Positions 39,013 to 48,703 of a DNA stretch of 64,000 nucleotides are shown one piece after another. Under the pieces are notes generated by a model, which saw only the letters and a program-made list of their open reading frames with translations, ran no database searches and was not told where the DNA came from. The stretch's first letter is position 1. Every line of letters starts with the position of its first letter. Made by a program: the position numbers and the translations under genes. This DNA comes from Pseudomonas sp. UYIF39 (lineage in GTDB: Bacteria; Pseudomonadota; Gammaproteobacteria; Pseudomonadales; Pseudomonadaceae): assembly GCF_029963765.1 (NCBI RefSeq), contig NZ_JALBYU010000009.1, forward strand, positions 124,001 through 188,000, written 5' to 3'.

Positions 39013-39816
39013 CTAACGTTTGTAGTGCGTTTTGCCCCAGGCCAACAGGCCTTGCAGCAATTCCTTGAGCATCACCTGCGTCGGCGCCGCCAGGTCCGGG
39101 CGATAACGAAACGGCTCGAACTCTTCCATGTACGTGCACTGGCCCAACTCCAGTTGCACGGCATGGATGTTCTCGGCCGGGTTGCCGTAATGCCGGGTGA
39201 TGTGGCCGCCCTTGAAGCGACCGTTCAGCACATGGCTGTAATCGCCGTGGCGCGCGCAGATGGCTTCCAGCTGACTGGCCAGCTGTGGATCGCAACTGGC
39301 GCCGTTGAAGGTGCCGAGGTTGAAGTCCGGCAGTTTGCCGTCGAATAGGTGCGGGATCACCGAACGGATCGAGTGCGCATCGAACAGCAATGCGTAGCCA
39401 AACTCGGCTTTGAGTCGCGCCAGCTCGCTCTGCAAAGTGCTGTGGTACGGCGTCCAGACTTGCTCCAGATACGTCGCCCGCTCCGCCGCTGACGGCTCAT
39501 GCCCTTCGCGGAACAACGGAATACCGTCGAACAGCGTTGCCGGGTACAGACCGGTGGTTGCACCGACATACAAAGGCTTGTCGTCAGATGGTCGATTCAG
39601 GTCGATGACAAAACGCGAGTACTCGGCGGCCAAGGTGCTGGCGCCCAGCTCGGCAGCAAACTCGTATAGCTGCGGGATATGCCAGTCAGTGTCCGGCAGG
39701 CTTTTCGCGTCGGGGATCAACCCGGCTTCGACCGTCGGCGTCAGGCGCAGGCCGGCGTGGGGCATGCTGATCAACAGCGGCACGCGACCTTGTTTGAAGT
39801 TCAGAACCTTATCCAC
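39013..39816 (-). CDS. hutG: N-formylglutamate deformylase
   Basis: The 267-residue HutG of the N-formylglutamate amidohydrolase family makes glutamate and formate from N-formylglutamate, the last step of the five-step hut pathway. It has ISMPHAGLRL, VIDLNRP, LFDAHSIRSVIP (metal His/Asp) and ITRHYGNP motifs. It is not the arginase-like HutG of the four-step route. Start at GTG 39816, ten bases after hutI. It is the last gene of the hut operon. Confidence 0.95.
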   Translation of the reverse strand: MDKVLNFKQGRVPLLISMPHAGLRLTPTVEAGLIPDAKSLPDTDWHIPQLYEFAAELGASTLAAEYSRFVIDLNRPSDDKPLYVGATTGLYPATLFDGIPLFREGHEPSAAERATYLEQVWTPYHSTLQSELARLKAEFGYALLFDAHSIRSVIPHLFDGKLPDFNLGTFNGASCDPQLASQLEAICARHGDYSHVLNGRFKGGHITRHYGNPAENIHAVQLELGQCTYMEEFEPFRYRPDLAAPTQVMLKELLQGLLAWGKTHYKR

Positions 39817-39826
39817 AACTGTTCTC

Positions 39827-41032
39827 CTAAATGCTCACTTCAACGCCGTGACGCACGACGCGTTTTTCCAGGTCACCGCCCAGCCAGTACGACAGGTCGG
39901 CCGGACGATCGATTTGCCAGGCGACGAAATCCGCGGCCTTGCCGACTTCCAGCGAGCCATGAGTTTCAGCCATGCCCAACGCCGTAGCGGCATGAATCGT
40001 TGCACCCGCCAAGGCTTCTTCCGGGGTCATGCGGAAACAGGTGCACGCCATGTTCAGCATCAAACGCAACGACAGTGCCGGTGAGGTGCCTGGGTTGAGG
40101 TCGGTGGCGATGGCTATTTTCACGCCGTGTTTGCGCAAAGCCTCCATCGGCGGCAATTGGGTTTCCCGCAGGAAGTAAAAGGCGCCGGGCAGCAACACCG
40201 CGACGGTGCCGGACTTGGCCATGGCGATGGCGTCGTCTTCGGTCATGAATTCCAGGTGATCGGCCGACAGTGCGTGGTAACGCGCCGCCAGACTCGAACC
40301 ATGCAACGACGACAACTGTTCGGCATGCAGCTTCACCGGCAAGCCGAGTTGTTGTGCGGCGATGAACACCCGCTCGACCTGCGCCGGCGAAAACGCCAGG
40401 TATTCGCAGAACGCGTCCACCGCATCCACCAGCCCTTCGGCGGCCAGGGCCGGAAGCATCTCGGCGCAGATGTGATCGATGTAGTCGTCGGCACGATCCA
40501 CGTATTCCGGCGGCAAGGCGTGAGCGGCCAGGCAGGTGCTGCGCACGCTGACCGGGAACTCGGCGCCGAGACGGCGGATGACCCGCAGGATCTTGCGTTC
40601 GCTGGCCAGGTCCAGGCCGTAGCCAGATTTCATCTCTACGGTGGTCACGCCGTCGCGCATCAGGCTCTTCAGACGTTTGGCGGCGCTGGCGAACAGCTCG
40701 TCTTCGGTCGCCGCGCGAGTAGCGCGCACGGTGCTGGCGATGCCACCGCCAGCCGCTGCGATTTCTGCATAGCTGACGCCTTGCAGACGCTGCTCGAATT
40801 CACCGCTGCGGTTACCGCCGAACACCGTGTGGGTGTGGCAGTCGATCAGGCCCGGCGTCACCCAGGCCCCTTTAAGATCATTGACTGCCAGGTACTCGCC
40901 CGACGGCAGTTCAGCGCGAGGGCCGATCCACTCAATGTGCGCCCCTGACGTCACGATGGCCGCATCCTCGATGATCGAGTAGACGCCTTGCGCCATGGTT
41001 GCGACGTGGCAGTGTTGCCAGAGAGTTTTCAT
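39827..41032 (-). CDS. hutI: Imidazolonepropionase
   Basis: The 401-residue amidohydrolase opens imidazolone-5-propionate to N-formimino-L-glutamate. It shows the metal motif [33 protein letters not shown] and [10 protein letters not shown]. The start at ATG 41032 has GGAGG upstream. It is 17 bases after hutT and 10 before hutG, so co-transcribed. Confidence 0.96.
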   Translation of the reverse strand: MKTLWQHCHVATMAQGVYSIIEDAAIVTSGAHIEWIGPRAELPSGEYLAVNDLKGAWVTPGLIDCHTHTVFGGNRSGEFEQRLQGVSYAEIAAAGGGIASTVRATRAATEDELFASAAKRLKSLMRDGVTTVEMKSGYGLDLASERKILRVIRRLGAEFPVSVRSTCLAAHALPPEYVDRADDYIDHICAEMLPALAAEGLVDAVDAFCEYLAFSPAQVERVFIAAQQLGLPVKLHAEQLSSLHGSSLAARYHALSADHLEFMTEDDAIAMAKSGTVAVLLPGAFYFLRETQLPPMEALRKHGVKIAIATDLNPGTSPALSLRLMLNMACTCFRMTPEEALAGATIHAATALGMAETHGSLEVGKAADFVAWQIDRPADLSYWLGGDLEKRVVRHGVEVSI

Positions 41033-41049
41033 CCGTGGCCTCCGTTAGG

Positions 41050-42459
41050 TTATCGATGAGAAAAAGAAGGTTCCCGCTCCACCGGTACTGCCTTCCCTGC
41101 CGCCGGTTTCACCCACGTCAGGTAGGCCAGCACCAGCAATACAATCCAGACCACGCCGACGATCAGAGCCGCCTGGGTGTCCGGGAAATAGCCCAACACG
41201 CCAAAGATGAACAGCATGAAGGCAATCGCCGCCATCGGCGCATAAGGCCAGAACGGTACCGGGAATTTCAGTTGGGCGACCTGCTCGGCACTCATGGAGC
41301 GACGCATGGCCACTTGGGTGAACAGAATCATCAACCAGACCCACACCGTCGCAAAGGTGGCGATAGAGGCGATCAACAGGAACACGTTTTCCGGAATCAA
41401 GTAGTTCAGCAGCACGCCCAGCAGCAGCGCGACGCTCATCACCACCACGGTCATCCATGGCACACCGTTGCGCGACAAGCGGGCGAAGCCTTTGGGCGCA
41501 TGCCCTTGCTGGGCCAGACCGTACATCATGCGGCCAGCGCCGAAGATGTCACTGTTGATGGCCGACACTGCCGCCGAGATCACCACGATATTGAGAATGG
41601 TCGCCGCCGAGCTGATTCCCAGGTTGTCGAAAATCTGCACGAATGGACTGCCTTGGCTGCCGATCTGCTGCCATGGAAAGATCGACATCAGCACGAACAT
41701 CGTCAGCACGTAAAACAGCAGGATACGCAACGGTACGGCGTTGATCGCCCGAGGCAGCACGTGCTGCGGGTCTTTGGCTTCACCGGCGGTCACGCCGATG
41801 ATTTCAATGCCGCCGAACGCAAACATCACCACCGCAAACGAAGCGATCAGGCCGCCCACGCCATTGGGCATGAAGCCGCCATGGCTCCAGAGATTGCTGA
41901 TGTCGGTCGCCTGGGCGCCGGGCGCCGTGCTGATGCCGAACAGCATGATGCCGAAGCCACCGAGGATCATCGCGACAATGGCCGCGACCTTGAGCAGCGA
42001 CAGCCAGAACTCCATTTCACCGAAGACTTTGACGTTGCACAGGTTCAAGCCGCCGACTACCGAAACGATGCCCAGTACCCAGATCCAGCGGGCGACTTCC
42101 GGAAACCAGAAGCCCATGTAAATACCGAATGCGGTGACGTCAGCCATGCCGACGATGACCATCTCAAACGCGTAGGTCCAACCGAGGATGAAGCCCGCCA
42201 TCGGCCCAAGATAAGTGCTGGCGTAGTGGCCGAAAGAGCCCGCTACCGGGTTGTGCACCGCCATCTCGCCGAGGGCGCGCATGACCATGAACACTGCCGC
42301 GCCACCGATCAGGTAAGCGAGCAGGACCGCAGGCCCGGCCATTTGAATGGCCGAGGCAGAACCGTAAAACAGCCCGGTGCCGATCGCCGACCCCAGTGCC
42401 ATGAAGCGAATATGTCGGGCAGAGAGCCCGCGTTTCAAACCTTTTGCTGGCTGTTGCAT
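41050..42459 (-). CDS. hutT: Amino-acid permease, probable histidine transporter HutT
   Basis: The 469-residue APC-family (AAT) permease has about 12 membrane helices and the consensus [13 protein letters not shown] and [18 protein letters not shown]. Homologues next to hut genes were once called ProY and are the main histidine permease (HutTh) in P. fluorescens. It sits between hutH2 and hutI. Its Shine-Dalgarno AAGGA is directly preceded by an A-rich AATAAGAATAAATAAGG stretch, an Hfq/Crc-type motif. Confidence 0.9.
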   Translation of the reverse strand: MQQPAKGLKRGLSARHIRFMALGSAIGTGLFYGSASAIQMAGPAVLLAYLIGGAAVFMVMRALGEMAVHNPVAGSFGHYASTYLGPMAGFILGWTYAFEMVIVGMADVTAFGIYMGFWFPEVARWIWVLGIVSVVGGLNLCNVKVFGEMEFWLSLLKVAAIVAMILGGFGIMLFGISTAPGAQATDISNLWSHGGFMPNGVGGLIASFAVVMFAFGGIEIIGVTAGEAKDPQHVLPRAINAVPLRILLFYVLTMFVLMSIFPWQQIGSQGSPFVQIFDNLGISSAATILNIVVISAAVSAINSDIFGAGRMMYGLAQQGHAPKGFARLSRNGVPWMTVVVMSVALLLGVLLNYLIPENVFLLIASIATFATVWVWLMILFTQVAMRRSMSAEQVAQLKFPVPFWPYAPMAAIAFMLFIFGVLGYFPDTQAALIVGVVWIVLLVLAYLTWVKPAAGKAVPVEREPSFSHR

Positions 42460-42466
42460 TGCTCGT

Positions 42467-42483
42467 CCTTATTTATTCTTATT
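42467..42483 (-). promoter_or_regulatory. Hfq/Crc-type CA motif at the hutT ribosome-binding site
   Basis: On the minus strand AATAAGAATAAATAAGG runs into the hutT Shine-Dalgarno sequence. It contains AANAANAANAA, the pattern bound by Hfq with Crc in Pseudomonas catabolite repression. Confidence 0.6.
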
Positions 42484-42496
42484 CGACGCAAAATCG

Positions 42497-42562
42497 AATC
42501 GCGAGCAAGCTCGCTCCCACAGGTTCAGCGCAATCCAATGTGGGAGTGAGCCTGCTCGCGAA
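42497..42562. repeat. REP doublet, shorter and partly degenerate
   Basis: ATCGCGAGCAAGCTCGCTCC then, after a 20-base spacer, the inverse GTGGGAGTGAGCCTGCTCGCG, inside the hut operon between hutH2 and hutT. Confidence 0.8.
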
Positions 42563-42569
42563 GAGGCCA

Positions 42570-44102
42570 TTACAGGCTAGGCAGCAACTTCGCCGAAACC
42601 AGCTCGTTCAGGCAACGAGTCGCTAGAAGCTCGCTAGCAGCATTGATGTCCGGTGCAAAGAACCGGTCCTTCTCATAGAACGGCACTTCAGCACGCAGGA
42701 TGGCGCGAGCCTTTTCCAGCTTCGCCGAGGTCTTAAGACCGTCACGCAAATCCAGACCCTGGCAGGCCGCCAACCATTCCACCGCGAGAACGCCGCGCGT
42801 GTTTTCGGCCATTTCCCACAGGCGCTTGCCGGCAGCCGGGGCCATGGAAACGTGGTCTTCCTGGTTCGCCGATGTCGGCAGGCTGTCCACCGAGTGCGGA
42901 TGGGACAGCGCCTTGTTCTCGCTGGCCAGTGCCGCAGCGGTCACCTGGGCGATCATGAAGCCGGAGTTCACGCCGCCATTGGCCACCAGGAACGGCGGCA
43001 GTTGCGACATGTGCTTGTCCATCATCAGCGAGATACGACGTTCGCTCAGGGAACCGATTTCAGCGATGGCCAAGGCCATGTTGTCGGCAGCCATGGCGAC
43101 CGGTTCGGCGTGGAAGTTACCGCCGGAGATCACGTCGCCTTCAGCGGCGAATACCAGCGGGTTGTCGGAAACCGCGTTGGCTTCGATAGCCAGCACTTCG
43201 GCAGCCTGGCGGAACTGGGTCAGGCAGGCGCCCATGACTTGCGGCTGGCAGCGCAGGGAGTACGGGTCCTGGACCTTTTCGCAGTTCTGGTGCGAGTCGG
43301 ACACTTCGCTACGCTCGCCCAGCAGATCGCGGTAAGCGGCAGCAGCGTCGATCTGGCCTTTCTGGCCACGAGCGGCGTGGATGCGCGCGTCGAACGGCGA
43401 GCGCGAGCCCAGCACGGCTTCAACAGTCATACCACCAATGGCCAGGGCGCCAGCAAACAGGTCTTCGCCTTCGAACAAACCGCGCAATGCATAAGCGGTA
43501 GAAACCTGAGTGCCGTTGAGCAGCGCCAGACCTTCTTTGGCAGCCAGGGTCAGCGGGGTCAGACCGGCGACTTTCAGCGCTTCGGTTGCTTCCATCCACT
43601 CGCCTTTGTAGCGAGCTTTACCTTCGCCCAGCAGCACCAGCGACATATGGGCCAAAGGCGCCAGGTCACCGGATGCACCGACCGAACCTTTCAATGGAAT
43701 GTGCGGGTAAACCTCGGCGTTGATCAGCGCGATCAGCGCGTCGATCACTACGCGACGAATGCCGGAAAAACCGCGGCTCAGGCTGTTGACCTTGAGCACC
43801 ATGACCAAGCGAACCAGCGCGTCGCTGATCGGCTCGCCGACACCGGCGGCGTGGGACAGCACCAGCGAGCGCTGCAGGTTTTCCAGGTCTTCGCTGGCGA
43901 TACGGGTAGACGCCAGCAGGCCGAAACCGGTGTTGATGCCATAAGCGGTGCGGTTCTCGGCGAGGATCTGTTCCACGCAGGCAACGCTGGCTTCGATCTG
44001 GGCCGAGGCACTGTTGTCCAGAGTGATTTTGACCGGCTGCTGATAAACATCACGCAGTTGGGCAAGGCTCAGTTGGCCGGGAATCAGGTTTAACGCAGTC
44101 AT
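42570..44102 (-). CDS. hutH2: Histidine ammonia-lyase (MIO-containing)
   Basis: The 510-residue enzyme deaminates histidine to urocanate. The MIO cofactor triad Ala143-Ser144-Gly145 lies in [17 protein letters not shown]. Tyr54, His84, Asn196, Gln278, Tyr281, Arg284, Phe330 and the Glu of NQEDHVSM match the active site of P. putida HAL. It should be the true lyase of this locus. It lies downstream of hutH1 and upstream of hutT, separated from hutT by a REP doublet. Confidence 0.96.
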   Translation of the reverse strand: MTALNLIPGQLSLAQLRDVYQQPVKITLDNSASAQIEASVACVEQILAENRTAYGINTGFGLLASTRIASEDLENLQRSLVLSHAAGVGEPISDALVRLVMVLKVNSLSRGFSGIRRVVIDALIALINAEVYPHIPLKGSVGASGDLAPLAHMSLVLLGEGKARYKGEWMEATEALKVAGLTPLTLAAKEGLALLNGTQVSTAYALRGLFEGEDLFAGALAIGGMTVEAVLGSRSPFDARIHAARGQKGQIDAAAAYRDLLGERSEVSDSHQNCEKVQDPYSLRCQPQVMGACLTQFRQAAEVLAIEANAVSDNPLVFAAEGDVISGGNFHAEPVAMAADNMALAIAEIGSLSERRISLMMDKHMSQLPPFLVANGGVNSGFMIAQVTAAALASENKALSHPHSVDSLPTSANQEDHVSMAPAAGKRLWEMAENTRGVLAVEWLAACQGLDLRDGLKTSAKLEKARAILRAEVPFYEKDRFFAPDINAASELLATRCLNELVSAKLLPSL

Positions 44103-44228
44103 TTCGTGCTCCTTTTGAGAGTTTGTCTTCTCTTAGGTGAATACTCACCAGACGCTCCGGAGTTGTCCGTTGTCCGTCGCGTCTCACCTTCTGGGGAGCC
44201 GCGCCTTGGCACGCTGGTGTGGTGGAAA

Positions 44229-45752
44229 TCAGTTCAGGTTCGGTAACACTTTGTGCAGCAAAATCGGGTCTTTCAAAACAGCGGCGGCACTGGCGATGTC
44301 CGGTGCCAGCCAGCGATCCTGGTCGTAGGCCGGGACTCGCTCGCGCAGCAGACGCCAGGCGGCATCGGTGCCGGCGCCGAAGCGTTGCTCTTTCAAGAAC
44401 TCAAACGCCTGAGCCGCCAGCAGGTACTCGATGGCGAGGATCTGCGTGCAGTTTTCCAGGGCGCGATGCAGCTTCAACGCGGCGTTGGTGCCCATGCTCA
44501 GGTGGTCTTCTTGCAGCCCCGAAGTGACGTAGTTGTCGAGTACCGCCGGTTGCGCCAACTGACGGTTTTCCGCACACAGCGAAGCGGCGACGTACTGGAC
44601 GATCATCATTCCGGAGTTCACCCCCGGATTGGCCACCAGGAATGCCGGCAAGCCGCTGACATGCGGGTTGATCAAGCGGTCCAGACGACGTTCGGCGATG
44701 GAGCCGATTTCCGCCATGGCGATCGCCAGCAAATCCGCCGCCATCGCGACCGACTGGCCATGCGGGTTGGCTTGGGACATGACGCGGAAGTTGTCCGGCG
44801 TGCCCAGCAGCATCGGGTTGTCGGTGACCGAGTTGAGTTCGGTTTCGATCTGCTTTTTCGCGTGCTCAAGCTGATCGCGAGCGGCACCGTGAACTTGCGG
44901 AATCGAGCGGATGCTCAATGCATCCTGAGTACGAATGCCTTTGCTGCTGGCAATCACTTCGCTGCCATCGAGCAACGCCCGCAGATTGATGCCGACTTGC
45001 TGCATGCCTGGATGCGGTTTGAGCGCGATGATCTCGGCATCGAACGCGGCAATCTGACCGCGCTGAGCTTCGAAGCTCATGGCACCGATCACGTCGGCCC
45101 ATTGCACCAGACGCGTGGCGTCGGCCAGTGCCAGGCAGCTGAGGCCGGACATGCACGGCGTGCCGTTCACCAGGCACAAGCCATCTTTGGCACCGAGCTG
45201 AACCGGTTGCAGACCTTCTTCGGCCAGAGCTTGCTGCGCGGAAACGATCTGCCCGCGATAGCTGACATTGCCGACACCCAGCAACGCAATGCTGACGTGG
45301 GCCATATGGGTCAGATAACCCACCGAACCCTGGGACGGCACTTGCGGCGTGATGCCGCGATTGAGCAGCGCCAACAGCGCTTCGACCACCCGGCGATGAA
45401 TGCCGGATTTGCCGTGGCTGTAATTGACGATGGCGGCGCAGATAATTGCGCGGGTCTGTTCGTCGGCCAATGGTGCACCGACGCCACAGGCGTGACTGAG
45501 CAGGGTGTTACGCGACAGCTGGCTGAGTTGCTCATCTTTGAGCGAGACATTGCACAGCGCGCCGAGCCCGGTGTTGACGCCATAAGCGCGCTCACCGCTG
45601 ACGACGATGCGCTGAACGATGGCCTGGGCATTTTCGATCCGCGCCCAAGTCTGTGGTGACAGCTCAAGCTGTGCGCCATGACGGGCTACGGCGACCACAT
45701 CCTGCCAACGCAACGGGGCGTCGGCGATAACGATTTTTTCAGCCTGGGACAT
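44229..45752 (-). CDS. hutH1: Histidine ammonia-lyase-like protein lacking the MIO triad
   Basis: The 507-residue protein has the HAL/PAL fold along its length, but where HutH2 has [16 protein letters not shown] it reads GSVGYLTHMAHVS (residues 142-154): no Ala-Ser-Gly, and three residues fewer. Of the other active-site residues, Tyr57 (AYGVNTG), His87 (LSHACGVG), Asn of LVNGTP, Gln and Arg of QDALSIR and Glu of LQEDHLSM are kept; the positions of HutH2 Tyr281 and Phe330 hold Leu and Pro. I chose ATG 45752 (GAGG six bases upstream); the frame further up translates a REP-like repeat. It is intact, in the hut operon, and probably not a standard lyase. See findings. Confidence 0.88.
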   Translation of the reverse strand: MSQAEKIVIADAPLRWQDVVAVARHGAQLELSPQTWARIENAQAIVQRIVVSGERAYGVNTGLGALCNVSLKDEQLSQLSRNTLLSHACGVGAPLADEQTRAIICAAIVNYSHGKSGIHRRVVEALLALLNRGITPQVPSQGSVGYLTHMAHVSIALLGVGNVSYRGQIVSAQQALAEEGLQPVQLGAKDGLCLVNGTPCMSGLSCLALADATRLVQWADVIGAMSFEAQRGQIAAFDAEIIALKPHPGMQQVGINLRALLDGSEVIASSKGIRTQDALSIRSIPQVHGAARDQLEHAKKQIETELNSVTDNPMLLGTPDNFRVMSQANPHGQSVAMAADLLAIAMAEIGSIAERRLDRLINPHVSGLPAFLVANPGVNSGMMIVQYVAASLCAENRQLAQPAVLDNYVTSGLQEDHLSMGTNAALKLHRALENCTQILAIEYLLAAQAFEFLKEQRFGAGTDAAWRLLRERVPAYDQDRWLAPDIASAAAVLKDPILLHKVLPNLN

Positions 45753-45790
45753 CTGGAGCCTCATACCAATTCTGCTGATCAATGAAACCC

Positions 45791-45885
45791 TGTGGCGGGG
45801 GGGCTTGCCCCCGTTCGAGCGCGCAGCGGTCGCAAAATTTTTGGGGCTGCTCCGCAGCCCAACGGGGGCAAGCCCCCTCGCCACA
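45791..45885. repeat. Long inverted repeat, GGGGGCTTGCCCCC type
   Basis: Left arm TGTGGCGGGGGGGCTTGCCC and right arm GGGCAAGCCCCCTCGCCACA enclose a spacer that itself folds (GGGCTGCTCCGCAGCCC). Between hutH1 and hutV. Confidence 0.8.
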
Positions 45886-45916
45886 ATGGATTTTCACCAC
45901 CTTCCAATCATCAACT

Positions 45917-46747
45917 TCAAACCACCGCCGCCCGCCGCTGTACGAACCGGTCCACATACTCATCCGCCGGCGAATGCAGGATCTCTCTTGGCGTGCCGAC
46001 CTGAATCAGGCGGCCATCTTTGAGAATCGCAATGCGGTTGCCGATGCGCACGGCCTCGTCGAGGTCGTGGGTGATGAAGACGATGGTCTTGTGCAGGGTC
46101 TTTTGCAGTTCCAGCAACTGATCCTGCATCTCGGCGCGGATCAGCGGGTCGAGGGCACTGAACGCTTCGTCCATCAGGATGATGTCAGTGTCTGCCGCCA
46201 AGGCACGGGCCAGGCCCACACGCTGACGCATGCCGCCCGAGAGCTGATGCGGGTATTTGTTTTCGTAGCCCTTGAGGCCCACGGTGTTGATCCAGTGCAG
46301 CGCGCGTTCGGAGCACATTTGCTTGGTCTCGCCACGCACTTTCAGGCCGTAGGCAACGTTATCCACCACGGTCTTGTGCGGCAGCAGGCCGAAGCTCTGG
46401 AACACCATGCTGATCTTGTGCCGGCGAAATTCGCGCAGTGCTTCCATGTCGTATTGCAGGATGTCCACGCCGTCCACCAGGATCGCGCCGCTGGTCGGGT
46501 CGATCAGGCGATTGAAGTGGCGCACCAGCGTCGACTTGCCGGAACCCGACAGGCCCATGATCACGAAGATCTCGCCGGTGCCAATGCTCAGGGACAAGTC
46601 GTTCACGCCGACCACACAGCCCGTTTCGGACAGTACCTGATCCTTGGTTTTGCCCTGACCGATCATGGCCAGCGCATCCTTGGAACGGTTGCCGAAAATC
46701 TTGAAGACGTTTTTGACTTCGATCTTGCTTACGGTCGCGTTGTTCAT
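45917..46747 (-). CDS. hutV: Histidine ABC transporter ATP-binding protein HutV
   Basis: The 276-residue ATPase of the ProV/quaternary-amine type has Walker A GLSGSGKST, the Q-loop MVFQSFGLLPHKT, ABC signature LSGGMRQRV, Walker B IILMDEAFSALDP and the H-loop ITHDLDEA. It lacks the CBS tail of OpuAA. It overlaps hutW by four bases. With HutX and HutW it forms a periplasmic-binding-protein-dependent importer that in P. fluorescens takes up histidine. Confidence 0.94.
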   Translation of the reverse strand: MNNATVSKIEVKNVFKIFGNRSKDALAMIGQGKTKDQVLSETGCVVGVNDLSLSIGTGEIFVIMGLSGSGKSTLVRHFNRLIDPTSGAILVDGVDILQYDMEALREFRRHKISMVFQSFGLLPHKTVVDNVAYGLKVRGETKQMCSERALHWINTVGLKGYENKYPHQLSGGMRQRVGLARALAADTDIILMDEAFSALDPLIRAEMQDQLLELQKTLHKTIVFITHDLDEAVRIGNRIAILKDGRLIQVGTPREILHSPADEYVDRFVQRRAAVV

Positions 46748-47595
46748 TTGCTCACCTCATGCCGTGCCCGACCGTACGCCTGAGTAATGCGGTCGATCAC
46801 CACAGCCAGAATCACGATCGCCAGACCGGCTTCCAGGCCACGTCCGACGTTGAGGGTCTGAATCCCCACCAGTACGTCTTCACCCAAGCCACGGGCACCG
46901 ATCATCGAGGCAATCACTACCATCGACAGCGCCATCATGGTGGTCTGGTTGATCCCGGCCATGATGCTCGGCATGGCCAGCGGCAGTTGCACGCCAAACA
47001 GTTGCTGCCAACGGTTGGCACCGAAGGCGTTGATCGCTTCCATCACTTCGCCGTCGACCTGGCGAATACCCAGATCAGTCAGGCGGATCAGCGGTGGTGC
47101 GGCGTAGATCACGGTGGCGAAAATCGCCGGGACCTTGCCCAGGCCGAACAGCATCAGCACCGGGATCAGGTACACGAAACTCGGCATGGTCTGCATGATG
47201 TCCAGCAGCGGCATCAAGATCGAACGCAGGCGATTGCTGCGCGCCGAAAGAATGCCCAGCGGAATGCCGATCATCACCGAAATGATGGTCGCCACCATCA
47301 TCAGCGCCAGGGTCTGCATCAGCTTGTCCCAGAGGCCGACCGCCCCCACCAGGAACAACAAGCCAACGATCACGGCGGTGGTCACGACTTTGCGGGTCGC
47401 GTGCCAGGCAACGCCGGCAACGATTGCCAGCATCAGCCACCACGGCGCCGCACGCAGCATGCCTTCAAGATTGACGATGGCCCACAACAGGGTGTCGGAG
47501 ATGTGCCGGAACACGTCGCCGTAGTTGGTGACCAGTGAATCGACCCAACTGTTGACCCAGTCGGCGATGGAAAAGGTAAAGCTTTCGGGAAACAT
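46744..47595 (-). CDS. hutW: Histidine ABC transporter permease HutW
   Basis: The 283-residue membrane permease has about six helices and the binding-protein-dependent EAA loop (MEAINAFGANRWQQLFGVQLPLAMPSI). Of the ProW family. The start at ATG 47595 lies 70 bases after hutX. It overlaps hutV, so the two are coupled. Confidence 0.94.
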   Translation of the reverse strand: MFPESFTFSIADWVNSWVDSLVTNYGDVFRHISDTLLWAIVNLEGMLRAAPWWLMLAIVAGVAWHATRKVVTTAVIVGLLFLVGAVGLWDKLMQTLALMMVATIISVMIGIPLGILSARSNRLRSILMPLLDIMQTMPSFVYLIPVLMLFGLGKVPAIFATVIYAAPPLIRLTDLGIRQVDGEVMEAINAFGANRWQQLFGVQLPLAMPSIMAGINQTTMMALSMVVIASMIGARGLGEDVLVGIQTLNVGRGLEAGLAIVILAVVIDRITQAYGRARHEVSK

Positions 47596-47665
47596 AAGAG
47601 ACTCTCAATCAAGGGGTTGCGATCAAGCACCCGACTGCCGCCCAGGGCAGTCGGAGAGGCTCAAC

Positions 47666-48634
47666 CTACAAGGCCGCGTCGATCTTTTTGGCAGCGTCTT
47701 CGCTCACCCATGCGTGCCAGACTTCAGGATGTTCCTTCAAGAAGATCTTGGCCAGTTTTGGCGATTCGATCCGCTCTTTGGTCATGCGCCCCAGGTTTTG
47801 GTTGAGGATGTCGATCGGCAGGTTGACCTTTTCCAGCACGGCCACCAGTTCCGGGGCTTGTTCGTGGAAAGTCTTGGACAGGCCGACCTTGATGGTCACG
47901 CTCTTGTCCACGCCTGGTTTCTCTTCGAGTTTCACCAGATCAACCTGGCCCATCAGCGGGGTTGGCGACCAGTAGTAGAACAGGATCGGCTCGCCACGCT
48001 TGTAGCTCGACAGCACCGCGGCATCCAGTGCTGGACCGGTGCCCGGACGGAAGTTGGTGTAGGTGCTTTCCAGGCCGTAGCTTTTCAGCATTTCGCTGTT
48101 ATCCAGCTCACAGGTCCAGCCCGCCGGGCAGTTATAGAAACGGCCCTTGGATGGCTCTTCCTGATCCTTGAACACTGCAGCGTATTTGCCCAGATCGGCG
48201 ATGGCTTTCAGGTCCGGGGCTTTAGGCTCCAGCTTGCGCTTGGCGTCGCCTTCGATCACGTAACGCGGCACGTACCAGCCTTCGATTGCGCCAACCACCG
48301 GAGCGCCGACACCGACAACCTTGCCGGCCTTCTCAGCCTTGTTCCAGACTTCGCTGCGGCCGACCCACTCTTCGGCAAACACTTGAATGTCATTGCTGCT
48401 CAGGGCGTTTTCCATGGTGATGGAGTTGCCTGGCAGGCTGTCGGTCTTGCAGTCGTAACCTTTCTCCAACACGACTTGCAGCACGTCGGTCAGCAGCATG
48501 GCGCTTTCCCAGTTCAGGCCGGCGAACTTCACCGGTTTACCCGACTCGCACCAACCCGCCGCCTGAGTGGCGCCGGCGCTGGCCAGCAGGCCCATGGAAA
48601 GCAATGTGGTCAGCAGGGTCTTGTTCGATTTCAT
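47666..48634 (-). CDS. hutX: Histidine ABC transporter substrate-binding protein HutX
   Basis: The 322-residue protein has a signal peptide (MKSNKTLLTTLLSMGLLASA, cleavage after TQA) and the OpuAC-type domain (VKFAGLNWESAMLLTDVLQ; FYYWSPTPLMGQVDLVKL). The ligand is taken as histidine from its place in hutXWV. ATG 48634 is preceded by TAGGAG; the frame is open to 48703 without support. It is 70 bases downstream of the urocanate permease gene. It resembles the orphan binding protein at 37859-38806 only in fold. Confidence 0.92.
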   Translation of the reverse strand: MKSNKTLLTTLLSMGLLASAGATQAAGWCESGKPVKFAGLNWESAMLLTDVLQVVLEKGYDCKTDSLPGNSITMENALSSNDIQVFAEEWVGRSEVWNKAEKAGKVVGVGAPVVGAIEGWYVPRYVIEGDAKRKLEPKAPDLKAIADLGKYAAVFKDQEEPSKGRFYNCPAGWTCELDNSEMLKSYGLESTYTNFRPGTGPALDAAVLSSYKRGEPILFYYWSPTPLMGQVDLVKLEEKPGVDKSVTIKVGLSKTFHEQAPELVAVLEKVNLPIDILNQNLGRMTKERIESPKLAKIFLKEHPEVWHAWVSEDAAKKIDAAL

Positions 48635-48703
48635 TGTAGTGACGCTCCTAATCATGAGTTGGCTTACGGCAGTCAAGAGGCATCCAGCCCTGTCCACGTC
48701 CAA

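Noticed and set aside
42570..45752. hutH1/hutH2 as a recent tandem duplication
   Set aside because: The proteins differ widely, including the active site, and the flanking DNA is not repeated, so the split is old.
45753..45884. N-terminal extension of HutH1 (MARGLAPVG...)
   Set aside because: These codons are the right part of the inverted repeat at 45791-45885; the family N-terminus and a Shine-Dalgarno sequence fit ATG 45752.
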